Source: Odontesthes bonariensis (lineage: Eukaryota > Chordata > Actinopteri > Atheriniformes > Atherinopsidae). Taken from it: a DNA stretch of 64,000 nt. Within the stretch, counting starts at the first letter, position 1. Each line of letters begins with the position of its first letter. The stretch spans positions 15,609,965 to 15,673,964 of the forward strand of contig NC_134514.1 of assembly GCF_027942865.1 (NCBI RefSeq), read 5' to 3'. The notes below the pieces were generated by a model, which had not been told where the DNA came from, did no database searches, and worked only from the letters and a program-made list of their open reading frames with translations. Shown in pieces: positions 29,701 to 44,700 of this stretch. Both the position numbers and the translations under genes were made by a program.

Positions 29701-32700
29701 GATTCGTCATCTGATGCTTCGAAAAAGAAAAAAGACTTCAAACAAGCTTTGCTCTTATTATGGTCAGAATTGGTGTACTGCAGTTTCTGTCATTATACAA
29801 GACCAGTTAGAGTGTTTTTGTCTCAGTCTTTCATAGTTGTTTTATGTGTCCAATGTGGTGATTATTTCTGATGCTAACAGGAGCTGTTTCTTTCACTAAA
29901 TTTCTCAGAACTTCTGCCAACACCGTGGCATGCAATAGTCAGGGCAGAGGATTAACTGATCTCCAAAAGGCATGAAGTTAAAGATAAAACATTCCTCTCA
30001 ACAATTTGAATTAGATTTTGAGCAAAACAAAGTAACATTGTCCCAGTAGTAGCTGCCTAACACCTGATACCAAGCACTCAAAATGAAGGCTATAAAAGGA
30101 TAGAAATGGGTTTTCAGTGAGTCATTTTTCTCAGATTGTAATGCAATTAGGAAATGCCAGTAAAAAAAAAACAGTGGTGGTCAAGAAGATTTCTGGAAGA
30201 GCAAGAAAACTGTAAAAATCTCTTTGTTAGACAGGCAGCTCGGAGCCCGTTTTTGATTGATAAAGACCTTTAGAAAGAGTTTGCAGACTACATCGTGGTG
30301 GTGCTTTGTCCCACTGAGCAACACCACCTGTGCATATATGACAGTCATGAAAGAGGCATGGGAAGAAAATATTTCCTTCGTGTATCCTCATCACAAAATC
30401 AGCTCCAGACATCTACTTTAGCGAAGAAAGTTTTGCAGGATACAGAATTTCATGAACAGCCCCACAGCTGTTAGGCACAGGTGATCAGTCATTTCTTTCA
30501 CCCAGTTGTACTGGTAACATTTCATTGGTAGAGGAAAAATTTGTTAGAATTAATTGAAGACTAGCAAATTTTGCAAGCAGACATCACATTATCTGTGAAA
30601 ATGCTGAAGATGAAGAAGGGTCATAGTGATCCTTGACACACCATAAAATTCACAATGGACTAACCTCAAGGGGTGTAAGCTTAAGGTTATGCCATGGCCC
30701 TGAATTAGGCCCCTGACCTAGAAATCAGTGGATAGAAAAGTGGAATTTAAGTATGATCGAGAACTGTTCAGAACCAAAAGGCCTTTTACTGGAAAATTTG
30801 ACAAAAATCCCCAAAACTACATTTGAAATATTTACTTGGCAACAAAAAACATTTCGCTTAGTATTGACTAAACATGTGTTTGGCCCCTTTTCCTTTTCTG
30901 CTATTTTGATAAGTAAACAACAAAAAAACAGCTGGGAGATATAACCTTGTTATTGTTAAAGAAATTAACTGTCTTTATTTCAACCCTTAGCTTTTTTGGA
31001 GAGCAGATAATATATATTTAACTTTTTTAGCTATTTACAGTAACAGATTTTTTCACCATGAGGGGATTTTTATTACTTTATTTCCGCTTGAATGTGGTGA
31101 TGGCTTTCCAATTCCTTGTAATGCCTGCCATTTCTCTGTGTAACCAGCGGACAGTGTGTGTTAGTGTGAAGCCGTGTCCGCCTGCAGTGTGAATCTCCAG
31201 CCATATGTGGATATCATTTTCTGTTGGGGGCGGCTATGACAAATATATGAGTCACGGCTGGATAACGTCTCGCAAAGATGAGATCATTACACAACATGGA
31301 GAGCATGAAGAGCTCAGATTGAAAATGTAAGTCACTGATACAAAGCACAAGCAATCCCTGTGTATGTGAGGTAGCGAATGACTGGCTGTGTGTGTTTGTG
31401 TGCCAGACTAATGGTCCTTTGTGCTCTGTCAGGGTTTATTTAGCTGGCTGGGGCTGTAGGGCTGCTGGCTTTGGTGTCCAGACGAGGCACTATTTTTACC
31501 TTAGCAGGAAGGGAGTACACTACATTCTCTGTTGCAAGTGCACACACACTTTCATGTTAATTTTTGCCTGAATTATGAAGGCTAATTGGCTAAGTGTATC
31601 TATCTTTAGCAATTCCAGTCCTGACTGAGCTTGAATACAGACCGTAAAAGATTACTCAGTCTAAACACACATGATCATGTTTGTCATAAACACACACACA
31701 CTGTGACTATCTGTATCCCATTGCTGAGGTGTCTCTTTTCAAACTGGTGGTGAGCAGCTGCTGTCCTCACGTCAGGGCGTGAAACCGGAAAAAAACCCAC
31801 CAGTGTTAGTTTCTCCCTCTCCCTCCTCTCTCTTACTCTCCCTGGATTGTGAGAGGCCGCCCTGACCAGAGGGTGGAAGGTAGGGAGGGTCCAGAGGGGC
31901 CTTACCTCTGACCATTGTGCTTCCTCAGTCCTGTGAGAGAGGCAGGAAGACAGCGGGGCGAGTGGAGTAGTCAGAAAGTGCAGAGAAAGAGAAACACTGT
32001 CACAACATGTTAGAGAAAGACGAGATGAAGCCACCAGTGGCAGGGTAGTGTTTTTGCTTTAGTGTCAGATGATGCCAGGGTTGAGTTGTGTGGGATTATG
32101 ATGCACACTGACTGGGTTCAACCTCGGGAGTCGGTCCGGACAGACTTAACCAGTGACTGGGAAGTAGAAAAGAAAAGACAGAAGAGGGAGGGAGGGGATG
32201 AGGGAAGCTCTTGATAAAATGGATGGATGTGGTGGAGGAGATGATGTCATCAGGCAAGCGTCCAACCTTTACCTCAGTGATGACTACAAAGAGGTACCAT
32301 GTCATGTTTCTGTGTTTTTTTCTTTTTTAACACAATCAAAAATCAGATTTTATTGTGAGTGGACTCAAAGTGGGATAAGTTAGTTTAAGCACGTGAAGCA
32401 TGTCCACGTTGATGATTTTCTCTTCTGATTGTTTGCAAAGTATTTTATATGAACACATTAATAAAAACTGATAATGTTCATATCTTTAATATTAAGTTAC
32501 AGATAAAATAGCAAAGACTCAAAGCAACAGGCAAACTGCTCTGCCAACACTCACTTTGCTGTCTGGAGATAACACAATTAAGGGTAAATCAAAAGAAATA
32601 ATTATAATATAGCTTGTTTGTTTGCAAACATGTAAATGTAACAAATTGTGGTTTGTGTTATGGCCTCTTTAGTCAGGTGCGATGATAAGCACCTTCACAC

Positions 32701-35700
32701 TAACTGTAACTCTTAACACCACGGTGTTTTACTGATTTACCAAGCAACATATAACTAAGCTTGATTTATAAACTTATTGTTCCAGCTTCATAGACTTTTG
32801 TGTGTTGTGTGAAGCTAATGCGATGCAACCCAAAGACTAAGCCTGGCACAGTGCTCAAGTCTGGGCATCAAAGGGTGCACATATTTGAAGGCAGTGCTAT
32901 TACATAACACTATGAGTAACCAGGCTTTATTCTTAAATCTGCTTCATTCTTTTGGAGAAAAAAACAGATCCCTTTGCTAAGTCTTTTCCCACAAATAGTC
33001 AGACCTTCTCACAGTGACTCAGAAACCCATTGTCCTGTCCAAACCCAGTTCATGCTTCTTGTCATACCCCTCACCCTTGCTTTTTTTCTCTCTTATTCCA
33101 CCATAACCTCCCCTCATCTCCTCCCCCCCGTATTTCTTTTACAGCCACAACATACACATTCATTTATACCCTTTTGCCACTCGCTGGGCTTCTGTTCCGA
33201 GCTGAGTGACGGGAGCAGTCTCACACTGACCTGCAGCTGAACTGTAAGAGGGGCCAAAGGTCAAATCCCTTATCTGGGATGGAATGCTGCACCGAACAGA
33301 AAGACAGGTCTCAGATAGCAAAGAGAGATAGTAATGAGAGAGAGACACACGCACACAGAAACAAGCATCCATATTTAGCCTCCAATGATGGTGTGTATAC
33401 TTGAAGCATATTTCATGAATACAGACGCTTCAGAATACAGACTGGAAACAAGGAAACAGGTAGCCAAGAAAAGGATTTATGCTAGGTTGAGCTTCAAAGA
33501 TGTTTGTCAGTGGATATGCGAGCTCTCAGCAGGGTTTCCAGTCTTCATGCTAGGCTAAGCACACCTGCTGCTGGCTGTACGTACCTTCATGTTTTCACTC
33601 ACACAGTTATGATACTTGTTTTTAGCAATGACAAAGGACATGAGCATCCATGTTTATACAAATCTCAAATCTTAACCACTAAACAATTTTTTGGCTATTA
33701 AAGCCAGCAATTTAGTGGGAGGCAGCTTTGTTAGCACAGATAATTCAATTCAGGCTCGAAACAAGCATTCTGTCATCCATTGCCAGGGCCAAATCACCCA
33801 CTTGGCCCATGGATGAATGGTCGTAGTGCAGACTGGAGGAGAAAATGTCTTTGTCAATGAGGGTTTTCAACAGAGGAAATTGCTTTGTGAATTTGAGGAA
33901 AAACACAAATTAGCCCAACTGTGTTTCCCCCAATCTAATTTAGACAGCTCTGGTGCTCAAGGCCAGGAACTGAAGGAGGCGGTTAAAGCTGTCACTCATT
34001 CTCTTTCGTATGCTTATTTCCCGAATGCATCTTTAAATGTTAATGTAACAGATCCTGCTATTTCCCAAGTCATTTGCAATGAGAAGATATATTTGAACCA
34101 TTTTCCATCTCAGAATTTATGAAGAAACTGTAGCGGAATAGGAACAAATATTTATTTTTTAACAAAATAGTCAAGATAGAGTTTGTGTGTTTCTGATTGG
34201 TTGGGAGGGTATTTGAATACATCTGTTTGCAGTGTATAATAACAAATATCAATCAGAAAAAAAATGTTTTGAAAGTATGTATTTATTATTAATTGCTTTA
34301 AATTGTTATGTAATTATTACCTTAGAATAAACCATTTATATCTGTTTGTACAGCTGGTCCTTTCACACAGGAGAACGGCCACATTACCACCATACAAGGC
34401 ATATATAAGAAGAAAGTGGAGGAATTTGTGTTTGTGATGTCAAAGTTGCACATTTTCTCCTTTGCAGTTAATTTAACAACCACTATAGATGGAATATGTT
34501 TGCTAATTAGCCAGTGAAAGCCATTTGAGATAGTTTCTATTTCCAACTGGACCACTAGGTGTCAGAAGAGGCTCCAAAAATCTATATACTTCCAAAGAAG
34601 AGAAATGATTGAAATTGATACGATGAATTTGATACAGTTTGATAAATGCAAAATGTAATGATAGAAAACAAGCCTGCTGGTTTGGGTGTTGTGGTGAGTA
34701 GAAAAAGGAAAGAGGAGGAAGGATCAATTTGCACCCCTGCCTCTAAGTGGCACATTCCACAGCTTTGTAAATGGTTTATGGGGCCGCCATTATCTCTGTT
34801 TTACCACCCACGTACAAGCACACAACACAAACAAGCTGTGTAACAGGTGACGTTTATGTTCAGACAGGAAGTTGGGATGTCTGGCAGGTGTGAGATGCAG
34901 ACATACTCTATGACTTGTTGGTCCAACTGCAGAAGTGTGAGGTGCAATATTCAGCAGTTTCCCCATTCATCATTGACATATAAAGTAGTGCTGCAGTGTT
35001 GATGTGTTGGGATGGTGCATCAAGACCTATAAAGAAATAACCATCAGAAAAATAACAATCTATTTTATATCTCAGCTTTCATTACTGGACATAAAAAGCC
35101 ATTTTAGGAATTGGTCTACGCTGGTAGAACTGGTGAATCATCTGTTCGGACAATTATCCTTTGCATACTGCTTATTTTCTATTTCTTCATAAATTCAGGT
35201 CTGGTTAGTTATGACCTGAACCTTTTCTCTCATAGCAAGTATCTCTTCCAAATGTTGAATCACTCCACCTGTATTGATGGCTGTTCCTGCTATAAGTGTC
35301 CGTCTTGGTGGGAGTGTGTGCTAATGTGATGGGAATGCTGTTAGTTGTAATGACAGTATCAAAGTTCCTCTTTGAAAATCTTTTCAATCTTGTACTTTTG
35401 GGGTCACTATTGAAAAAGTAATCAAATCTTCAACTAAAAAAACAAAATTGAATTGTTTTTATTGTTTAAATGTCAGAACCGTAAAGGAGGTCATCTTGAT
35501 GTCTTATGCAGTGCCCTCCTGAATGTGCCATACTTGGTTTCAGCCAGCTTCGAGTCTTTTCTCAGCCTTTACCATATGAGGAAAGCAGGCAGTCAGGAAT
35601 GCTCAGTGAACCTGCGGCTTCTGGTTTTCATTTCGCTTGACATGACTGTTCAGCAGACTAACTTAACTGACAGATTTTCAGTAGTCTGTATGAGTGATGG

Positions 35701-38700
35701 ATTTGTAAAGAAATGTGTTTGACCTCCAGTGAACCACTCAGGCTCCTGTTGCACCTCTGAGGCAGTGAATTGAAACTTTCAAGTGTGTGCATTTTGATTA
35801 GCCAGGCAATCTTTTAGCAGATACACAAAGGAGCGATGCTAACAAGGTCCACTCCTCAACATACCAGTGTGTGTGTGTTTGTGTGTGTGCTTGCAGTGCC
35901 AAGAGTGTCTTGCGGGCTGTTATGTGGAGTAGGATTATGTTAATTTGTCCTTGGTAGAGGTGCTCACACCGACGCCTCCACACAATTTTCAAGAGAGATA
36001 AACACTGAGAGAGGAGAGGACTGAGAAAAAGGAGTAGGAGAGAGGTGAAGGTGTGATGTGCAATTTGACGAGAGAAGATCAGGATGAATGACAGAGTGAC
36101 TGCTTGATGAAAGCAGGAGAGGCTTGAGGCTGATGGAGAGAAGTGGATATTGGGCATGATGGGGAGGGAGAAAGACAAATGATGTGTGAGACAAGTGATG
36201 TGACAGAATCAGGCAAAATAAGAAAGAATGGGAAGGTGAGGAACAAAGGTGAAAAAGGTGAAAGATATATTGAGGAGTAAGTGATTGTTCTTAGCGTAGC
36301 ACACATAGCGTTGTCGGAACAAACGGTTCTGGGCACCGTCTCAGGGGTAACAATCCATCATGAGCTCCCACGTGAACTGCAGAACTGGTGCATGTGAGCA
36401 GGTGTTGCATCACTTCCCAGCTTTGGAGGAGAGTAGAGACACAGAGCAGTGTCACATTAGATGATGACAAGGTTCCCCTTTCCTGGAACGGGAATCCTTT
36501 GAAGGTTGTGCCTTATTGGTCAAAAGCTCTCCTTTGGCTATCCACCAACTGTTTGAAAGACAATGAGCTCCTACAACCAGAAAGTGCTTATAAACAACTG
36601 TGGGCATCATCATGTGAGTCTTCAGAAAAAGCTACTCCACAAATGTGCATGCTTTCAGATCAAGTACACGCTGTCACAAAAATTATTTGGTCATGTGGAC
36701 GTCCACATAGAGACTTGTGGACATCCATTGGTGAGGATATTCTTGGATGCTGACAGTATAGCAATAGCATCTGTGAAGAGAGGCACCACCAATAGGGAGT
36801 AATAGAGCGATTACCAAGCCAACACTATAGACTTGTCCTTACTCCTCAGCACACTCTTACCTCAATTGTTCTTCTGTTTTATCAGGTAGCCTTTGTTTGT
36901 GAGGGTAGAGAAAGATGCATGACACAGAAATGTGGCAGCTATCTTAACCTTAATGCCTCCATGCTTTCTAAAGTCTAAATGTGACTTAAGTACCCATCAC
37001 CCTGCCTTATAGATTCACAAGACAAATAGGTTGAGGATAAGGAACTGATTCTTACAAATGTGAAACAATGACTAGTGAATTGTGAATTGTTTGCATCCCA
37101 GTCAGATATGTTTACCTGTTACGCGCACAAGTTGGACACAGGAGTGTGAAAGGGGAATGGACAGTAGAAAAGAAGTCAGAACAATGAACCTCTGTAATTT
37201 AGTATTTTTGGGATTCCTGCAGTTTAAGCTAAACAGGGAAAGCATGAAAGCTTTTACTCTGGTGTTTCATATGTAAACCTAAACATGTATGAAACTTGCA
37301 TTAAAAAGCCAACTATGTGTGTCCATGCTCACCAACTGTTTGACGGGGCAACAGCACCACCTGCTGGTGAATGCTGGTATTTTCAACTTTTAATGATGAG
37401 ATATGTCACTTTTTTTTTTTCCAGATCATCAGCTGACTCCACACTTTGTGTCAGAGCTTGCTAAGATCACACTAAACCTCCTATTGGAAATTAAGATAAG
37501 GCTGCTGCTTCGAATATGCTTGCAGCAGTGATTTTTACCAGCAGAAAGTGCTGGGGGCAACAGTACTTTCTGTATGTACATGCAGCTTGTCCTTTGGGAA
37601 AGGTTGTTATAGCATGCATAGATTTTTATTAAGGAGGATGTCTCTTTGCTGACAATTCACCACTTACCTGTCCTCCTTTTGTAACTACATATCAGTCCTC
37701 AAAGAGGTTGCATTAAAGTATCCTCATCTTGTTAATCTCCTTTTACAGGCCCAGAAGAATGAGAGGGAATCTATCAGGCAGAAGTTGGCCCTGGGCAGTT
37801 TCTTTGATGATGGCCCAGGCATCTACACAAGCTGCAGCAAGAGTGGCAAACCCAGCTTGTCCTCACGGTGAGATGCCTCACTTTTCACATGTAACTTACC
37901 ACAGCAGCCATGTGATCGATACATGGAAAACACAAGTTTTTGCTTTTTTTAATGTACTTTTTTTTTTCATGTGGTCTGATAATTCTCTGAATGAGGATGT
38001 CACAAGAACATGAGTCTTGGCTGTTTCATAAAGTTAACAGCAAAACACAATGGTTTAAATCAGAAAAGTTCAGATTTACTGTCAGATGTGCCTCTATATA
38101 ATGAACAAAGGAGAGGGAGAATGACAGGAAGCAGAAAGAAGTAGTGTGAATGAGCCCGATATGATCATCAGCCCTTGTGGCTCTCACTTCCTAAAAGACA
38201 CCTACACATCTAGACGCATATTATGCTACAACCTCTTACACTGGACCTTACTGGAACTGGATGTTTTGGTAGCACTTCAGTGCTCTTTTGATTCCTGTGA
38301 TTTGAATCACAGGGATTTCTCAAAACTGTTGGATTAACTGGTATGACTACAGGGAAATGTTATGCACTTGTCTGGCGTTTTGGAGATTGACAAATATGTT
38401 CGAGCCTGAAAACACTTGATTATTGAGGTCAAAATTGTTGAGGGTAAATTAGGATTCAAAACTCTGAAATGCTTTTAAAAAGTTGCAACTATGTATTGTG
38501 CGGGATATTTTACAGTTAAACTTGACAGTCCTCTTAGATGGAGTTAAATTGATTAATTAGATTAAATTATTTGGCACTCAGTTCCTCCGTTTCTTTGCTG
38601 CTTAATGCTCTGACCAGCAAAGTCTCCACAGCCCATTACATTAGCCAGGCCCTACTCTGTTAATACAGTTTGTCATATTCTGGTTGTCAAAAAAAAGTCA

Positions 38701-41700
38701 GTGGACTTTTTCATGGCTCCGACAATCTATTCAATTTGAGTTACAGAGAGCTTTTTGATGCCGCCTCCTTTGAAACAACAATCGACCTCTCGGATCCTAT
38801 TTTAAGTGGGCCTGAATGGATCTTAGCAGTCTAATCAATCAGCTCCGTTTGTAATTACTGCACTGAATAAGCAGAGTATTGATCGACAGTGGGATGGATC
38901 TGCACCCTAGTGATATTCTGGTCTTTCACGACACAAACACACCCCTTCTGGACACGGGCAGATTGCATAAGACCTAGTGGAGGCCTCCTGGGTCGATCCA
39001 CATTGGAGACAATAGCAGAGATGATTAAAAACACCTTGTGTTTACTCACAGCACTCTTAATACTGTACCGAACTCATCAAATGTTGTTTGTCTTAGTGCT
39101 GCTGACATGGCTGTCAACTGAGCTGAACTGAGCTGACACCTAACAGCAGCTATGCTTATATGACTTCTCTGTTTTCTGTGTGCCCCTGCAGGCTGCAGAG
39201 CGGCATGAACCTACAGATCTGTTTTGTCAATGACAGCGGCAGCGACAAGGACAGCGATGCAGACGACAGCAAAACAGAGACCAGCCTGGACACACCTCTG
39301 TCCCCTATGGTATGCACCGATGCCCACGTCTTCACTGAGAAGCCCACAAAGAGTTATTTCAAAGAATTCAAAAAGAAAAGAAAAGCACCTCAGTTCCAAC
39401 ATAGCTATCAAATGTGTGATATTGGTTGTGTGAAAGTTGCAAAGTAATAAAGATCTGATGGCAGAACAAGAATGAAAGCAGGAAAATAGGCAAGATATAC
39501 AATATGAATCAGAGATAAGTGGTGCTTTAGTTGCTATATGAATGTGTTTACCGACGTTTCCTCGACTGTTAATGAGATCAAATGAGAGGTGATTAGTGGT
39601 TGTTTAACAAGGCCTTGTATGACTGCCTGCATTACCTCCTGTTTGCCTAAGAAACATGTAAAGAAATGAAAGGGAGAAAGAGAAAATGATAACCTCTTTA
39701 CATGTTCAGCATTTTTGTTCCTTATGTCCAAGCTGATGTTCAATGACATTACTGCAAAAACTGAATGCAAAAGAATGCATAAACATTGTTTCCTTGGCCT
39801 CTTTCCTCTTTCTCGCCGTCTCCCTGTTTCTTTTTCCTTTTTACGGAATATTTTCCTCTCCTTATTCCTCTTTCTGTTTTCACCACATCCCTCCCTCAGT
39901 CCAAGCAGAGTTCCTCCTACTCGGACAGGGACACTACAGAGGATGACTCGGAGTCTCTGGAGGACATGGACTTTTTGAGTCGACAGAAGAAGCTGCAGGC
40001 GGAGGCAAAGCTCGCGCTGGCTATGGCCAAGCCCATGGCCAAGATGCAGGTGGAGGTGGAGAAACAGAATCGCAAAAAGTCACCAGTGGCCGACCTGGTT
40101 AGTAACATAAGCCTGAGATTAGCTTTGACAAAAATATGAGACACTTATCTAATCTTTGATATCACGCCTTATGGTATGATATTTCGTGTCATTTTTAAAT
40201 GAACTAACTTAGAGTCACCGAGTGACTCTGTGGAACACGGTCCACGGCGCAGTTATATGTAGAACTGAGCTGAGCCACAGTTACAGCTTGATTGAGCCAT
40301 TTAATTAGACTGCTGTCCTTGTCCCAGTATACATGCACAAGAGTGGAATCAAGTTATTGACTGGATTATGTGTATAACCTGTGTAAGAAAACATTCCACA
40401 CATGCTGTCACTTCTAACTTTCTCTGTTGGAGATCGTCGTGCATTCAAGTGTTGTTGAATTTACAGCAGAGACGTTGCATTTAGGTTACCTGAATGGTAG
40501 TTTCATCAGGTGGCATTGAGGTTATAAAATCAGGATTTTTGTTAGAGTAGAGCCACAGTACTTTTCAGATGCGTTTAGGCACCTGACAAGAGAAACGGCG
40601 ACATTAATGTACACACACACAGCATGTGCAGAGACTGCAGACCCATTTTGAGTCTTGTGATTCAATCCATGGTTGCAACATCTTGGTGTGTTCGTACGGG
40701 TTTGAAAAAACTTGATTTTGTACAATTTAGGACCTGACTAATATGTTTACATGAATTTTACTGTAATGTTAGCACATAACAATTTTCTATTATACTTTAC
40801 TCTGTAACCAGTGTGGTGGAAAGAAGTCATAGTCTCCTCCTGCGCTCCTTTTTTTTTCAAGCCCTTTTTTAGGGAGAGGATGGTGATGACAACCCCACTC
40901 ATCATTATTTCATCCATTTTTATCTGCCCTGCTGCCTCCTCAGGAGCACACGCACCAAGAGACACCCACACATCTGCGGTGTCGCACCGGCACACATTAT
41001 CTTTCCAGCTGGACTTGCAGGCAGAACTGTTTTACTTATTCAGAGAAGAGAGGGGCAGCTCAAGCAGGTCCATCTATAATTCATTCCGGAAAGCATTGAC
41101 TTGGGTGTTTAGGGATGTAAAAGTGCTCAGCAGTCAGAAGACATCACTGTCACATCCGAACTGAACACACAGTGAATGTTAAGATGTATTAAGGTTACAG
41201 CTGCCTGCTATGTCCACAGCACAAGAGATCTATTAAACTGCCGTTATGACACATGCTATATGCTTCCCTGCAACAGGGATTCCCAAATATGGGTGTTTGT
41301 AGAAACGTAGGCTACTTCTGCAGTTTCTCTGCTCATTTGATTTAAGAAAACTGATGTTATCTTTCACAGTATGATCACAAGTGGGTGTGATGCTGATTTT
41401 ATTAAAATCATTAAACAGATTATTGAATAAGACGCAAAAATGTTGAAGCAGAAATTTTTGAAACGATTGACTGAAGATAAATGGCTGAATATTACTTAAA
41501 AGTCATGCAGAGGCACTTGAGACGTTACGTCAGGCAATGAAGTCTGGGCAGACACTCCCCTTCCTCTCTTTGCTGTTAAACTTTTGCGTGATTGGTTCCA
41601 ACTAATAGGGATTTTCCTGCCAGCTCCCCAAATTAATTTTTTTAGCACGGTTAGCTTATACCCAACCGTCTGCTTGCTGAGAATGTGAGTTTCCCTAAAC

Positions 41701-44700
41701 CAACAAACAGAATCCCTGAAAGAAAGTTTGAGACGAAAGGGGCAGAGAATCAGATTCCACAGTAAAAATTCAAATCTGTCCCCTAGTTTCATTCAGTTCC
41801 TCACTCTGAGAGCGAGTCATAGCTGAAGATTGGCTCACTGGTATCGAGTGACCAAATAGTCATTTGCATGCAGTAGTACGATCAGTCTGCCACAGAAAGT
41901 CACACTGTGGTCAACAGTTGAGTCAAGAATAATGCCAATCTGCAGCCTTTCCCATCACACTCTCACATTTTCTATGACATCACAATTCTCCCTATGTCAC
42001 TCTAATACTGCCTACTTGTGGGCGTTCAGTTTTGAACTGAAACTGACACAGCCGCGTCGTCCACAGTTGCATCAGCGCTCGCTGTGAAAGTGAAAGAGTG
42101 GCGGGAAACTATGTCGACATCCACATATGCTGTAAAGTGTCCAGAGAGAAAGCGTGCGTATTCTCCCGCTGTTTGTCTGAATTGGAGGGAGAAATGGGAG
42201 GGACAGAGAGATATAATGACTGTTGTCAGAAAAGAAAAAGAATGTGGACCGGTTGGGTGAGAGTATAGACGGCAGGAGAGTCGAAAAGCGAATTATCTGT
42301 CTGTGTTTTTACAGAGAAAGCACCTACAACTCTTTGTGTTTCCTGTACAAGTGCAGCTTACTTGTAAGGTTGACTGGTTGATGAAACATTAGGAGGGGCA
42401 CTGGACATTGTGTGGCTGTGTTTTTGTTTAGTTTTTTTAAAACACAGAATCATTAAACAACAGAAAGCCTGATATATTAAAGTTAAAACTTAAAAAGGAA
42501 AGACACTGGTTAGAGATGTTTGCAGAGGTAAAAGTTTCATGTTTATTGATTTGCTCACACTCTGTCATCATTCCACCAATACGGGAGCGGGTAAAGTACA
42601 ACTCTAAATTAGAAGTCCTGGATTGAATATGTCACATAAAAGTTTGTAAGTGGTATCTAATAAATTCACACAAACGTTAAGAGTAAAAGTACTCTTGGGA
42701 TTGTTATACTATTATGAGAATTTGGTTAATTGGTTCAATTTCAATCATTTGGTTTTCATCAGTCATGTGTTACTGTAATATCAAGATTTCACTGTGGTTT
42801 TTCAAGGTGGAACATTTTTTATTTTATCCATCTATAACTGATTATTATTTTTTTGGGATTAATCTGATAATTACATTCATTATTCGATTGATTCGTTGGT
42901 TTGTGAAAAGGGTAAGAAATCTCATCACAAGTGTCCTGAATTTTTATTAAATGGAATTTAATTGAGTGATAGTTTATTAATTTCCCAAAAAATATGATAT
43001 TGTATATATGACATTGAGAGAGATGTGGTAAATCTGCAGAGTGCCATGAATGCATTGAGGTGTTGTCTTTTTAGTTTGGCAAAAACTGAGCTGATGACTT
43101 CACATGTAGTGTCGGCAGGTTATACAAATGGACTCTCTTTAGGCAATATGGACAGAAACTGAGACCTAACAGTTAAATATCAGGAATGTTCAAGATTACA
43201 CCACCTACAGTTAAAAAGCACTGTAATTCCTCCTCCTTTACTCTTACCACTGTTCTATTTCTGTCTGTGTAGCCCAACAGCCAACAACACATATTTCTGT
43301 ATCCTGCATTTACTCGCGTAAACTCTCCAAGCTCATTTATCTCATTTTCCAGTGATCTCACACTGACAATCGAGGGAAGAAAAGGATTTAACAAACTCTT
43401 CCTTGCTCTCTGTTTTCCTCCTGTGCCACTTCCTAAACATCTCTTCTTCAACTCATCTTGAAGACTTTGGGGTCTTATTCCAGACTTAACTTGGGGTTTG
43501 GAAAGCCCAATCAGCTGCTCCGGCATGTAAAACATAAACATAAAAAATAATTCCATCTGAGAAATATCACGATAAAAATAGATTATTCATATAAGGAATG
43601 CCAATTTTTACTTAAGTGACTTTTACTTGATTTCAGGTTTTACTTGAAATGTCTCTGATTGCATAACAGTTGTTTGCGCTACTGTCAGTGACTGGGATTT
43701 TGTGTGAAATACAAGATAATTAAAGTGTTTTATTCAATGACTTGTGTGAGGTTAAAGAACTCTGACTGCTGGCGAGATGAAACCCAAGTGACGTTTATTT
43801 GTTTTTAACACACTATAAACTGTTAACAGGAGTGTCCACATGGAATCCCCTAACTTTACAATCTCCGTACATAGAGTGGTAAAAACCTAAAGGAGTGATA
43901 TTCCCTTTTGTTTCGGCAGGGAACAATGACTCTGAAAAGCACTGAATGAGACATCCCATAAAGGGACTGAGGTGTATTGTTATTTAATCGAAACAGCTTT
44001 TGTTTACCCATTTGATGATGCTTGATCTTGATCTTCTTAACATTTGTGCAATTGTGGGTTTAAGCCATATTCAAATCGTTATTGTTGTAGGGAATCAATA
44101 CGGTTATTGTATAAATCATCAGAGAGCGGTGAGGAATGCAAGGGAAGATCTCACATGTGAGAATCTGGAGGCAGATAAAGACAGTGTTGCTGAACTGAAA
44201 TCGACCACTTAATTCAGATTTCAATTTGAAATGTTGTTATTAATTATCCATAAATTCCAAATGATAATATAGGGTTATATATAAGGTTACAAAAGCATAC
44301 AGTCTAAATACTTTTTAGTTAATTGCAAAAATATTAGAAAGCTATACTTATAATAGGTCATTTCTGTGCTACTTTATTCAAAATGATTACATTTCTGCCT
44401 TCAAATACAGAAAGCACTATATTTAACGTGTTTGTGTTTTGTTTGATCTATTTTTATTCCCATCAGCTTCCACACATGCCTCACATCAGCGAGTGTCTTA
44501 TGAAAAGAAGTCTGAAGCCCACCGACTTGAGAGATATGACTCTGGGGCAACTCCAGGTTATAGTAAATGATCTGCACTCCCAGATAGAGAGTGAGTTTAC
44601 CACACACACACACACACACAAAGCCACTGACCTCTGCTTTCATTTGCAGAAATGAGCAAGAGAACGAACGGGGAAACACATGCACATGCATACTGACCCC

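Larger units (their letters stand above)
32294..37748 (+). other. schip1 intron 2, last part
   Basis: This is non-coding as far as I can see. It carries CTCF-like motifs near 34552 and 37356, a short GT run near 35868-35890, and otherwise AT-rich DNA. A pair of overlapping frames at 36388-36802 shows no recognisable domain. Confidence 0.65.
40098..44466 (+). other. schip1 intron 5
   Basis: This non-coding intron contains an L2-like LINE fragment on the minus strand (42990-43530) and a pair of interferon-regulatory-factor-like motifs near 42034 and 42086. The 117-codon plus-strand frame at 40811-41164 has no recognisable domain. Confidence 0.7.

Noticed and set aside
36388..36802. Two overlapping frames of 121 and 79 codons in schip1 intron 2
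   Set aside because: No recognisable motif in either frame, no splice-site context and AT-rich surroundings; probably chance.
40811..41164. 117-codon frame in schip1 intron 5
   Set aside because: It begins in a poly-T-derived Phe run and has no domain or conserved motif.
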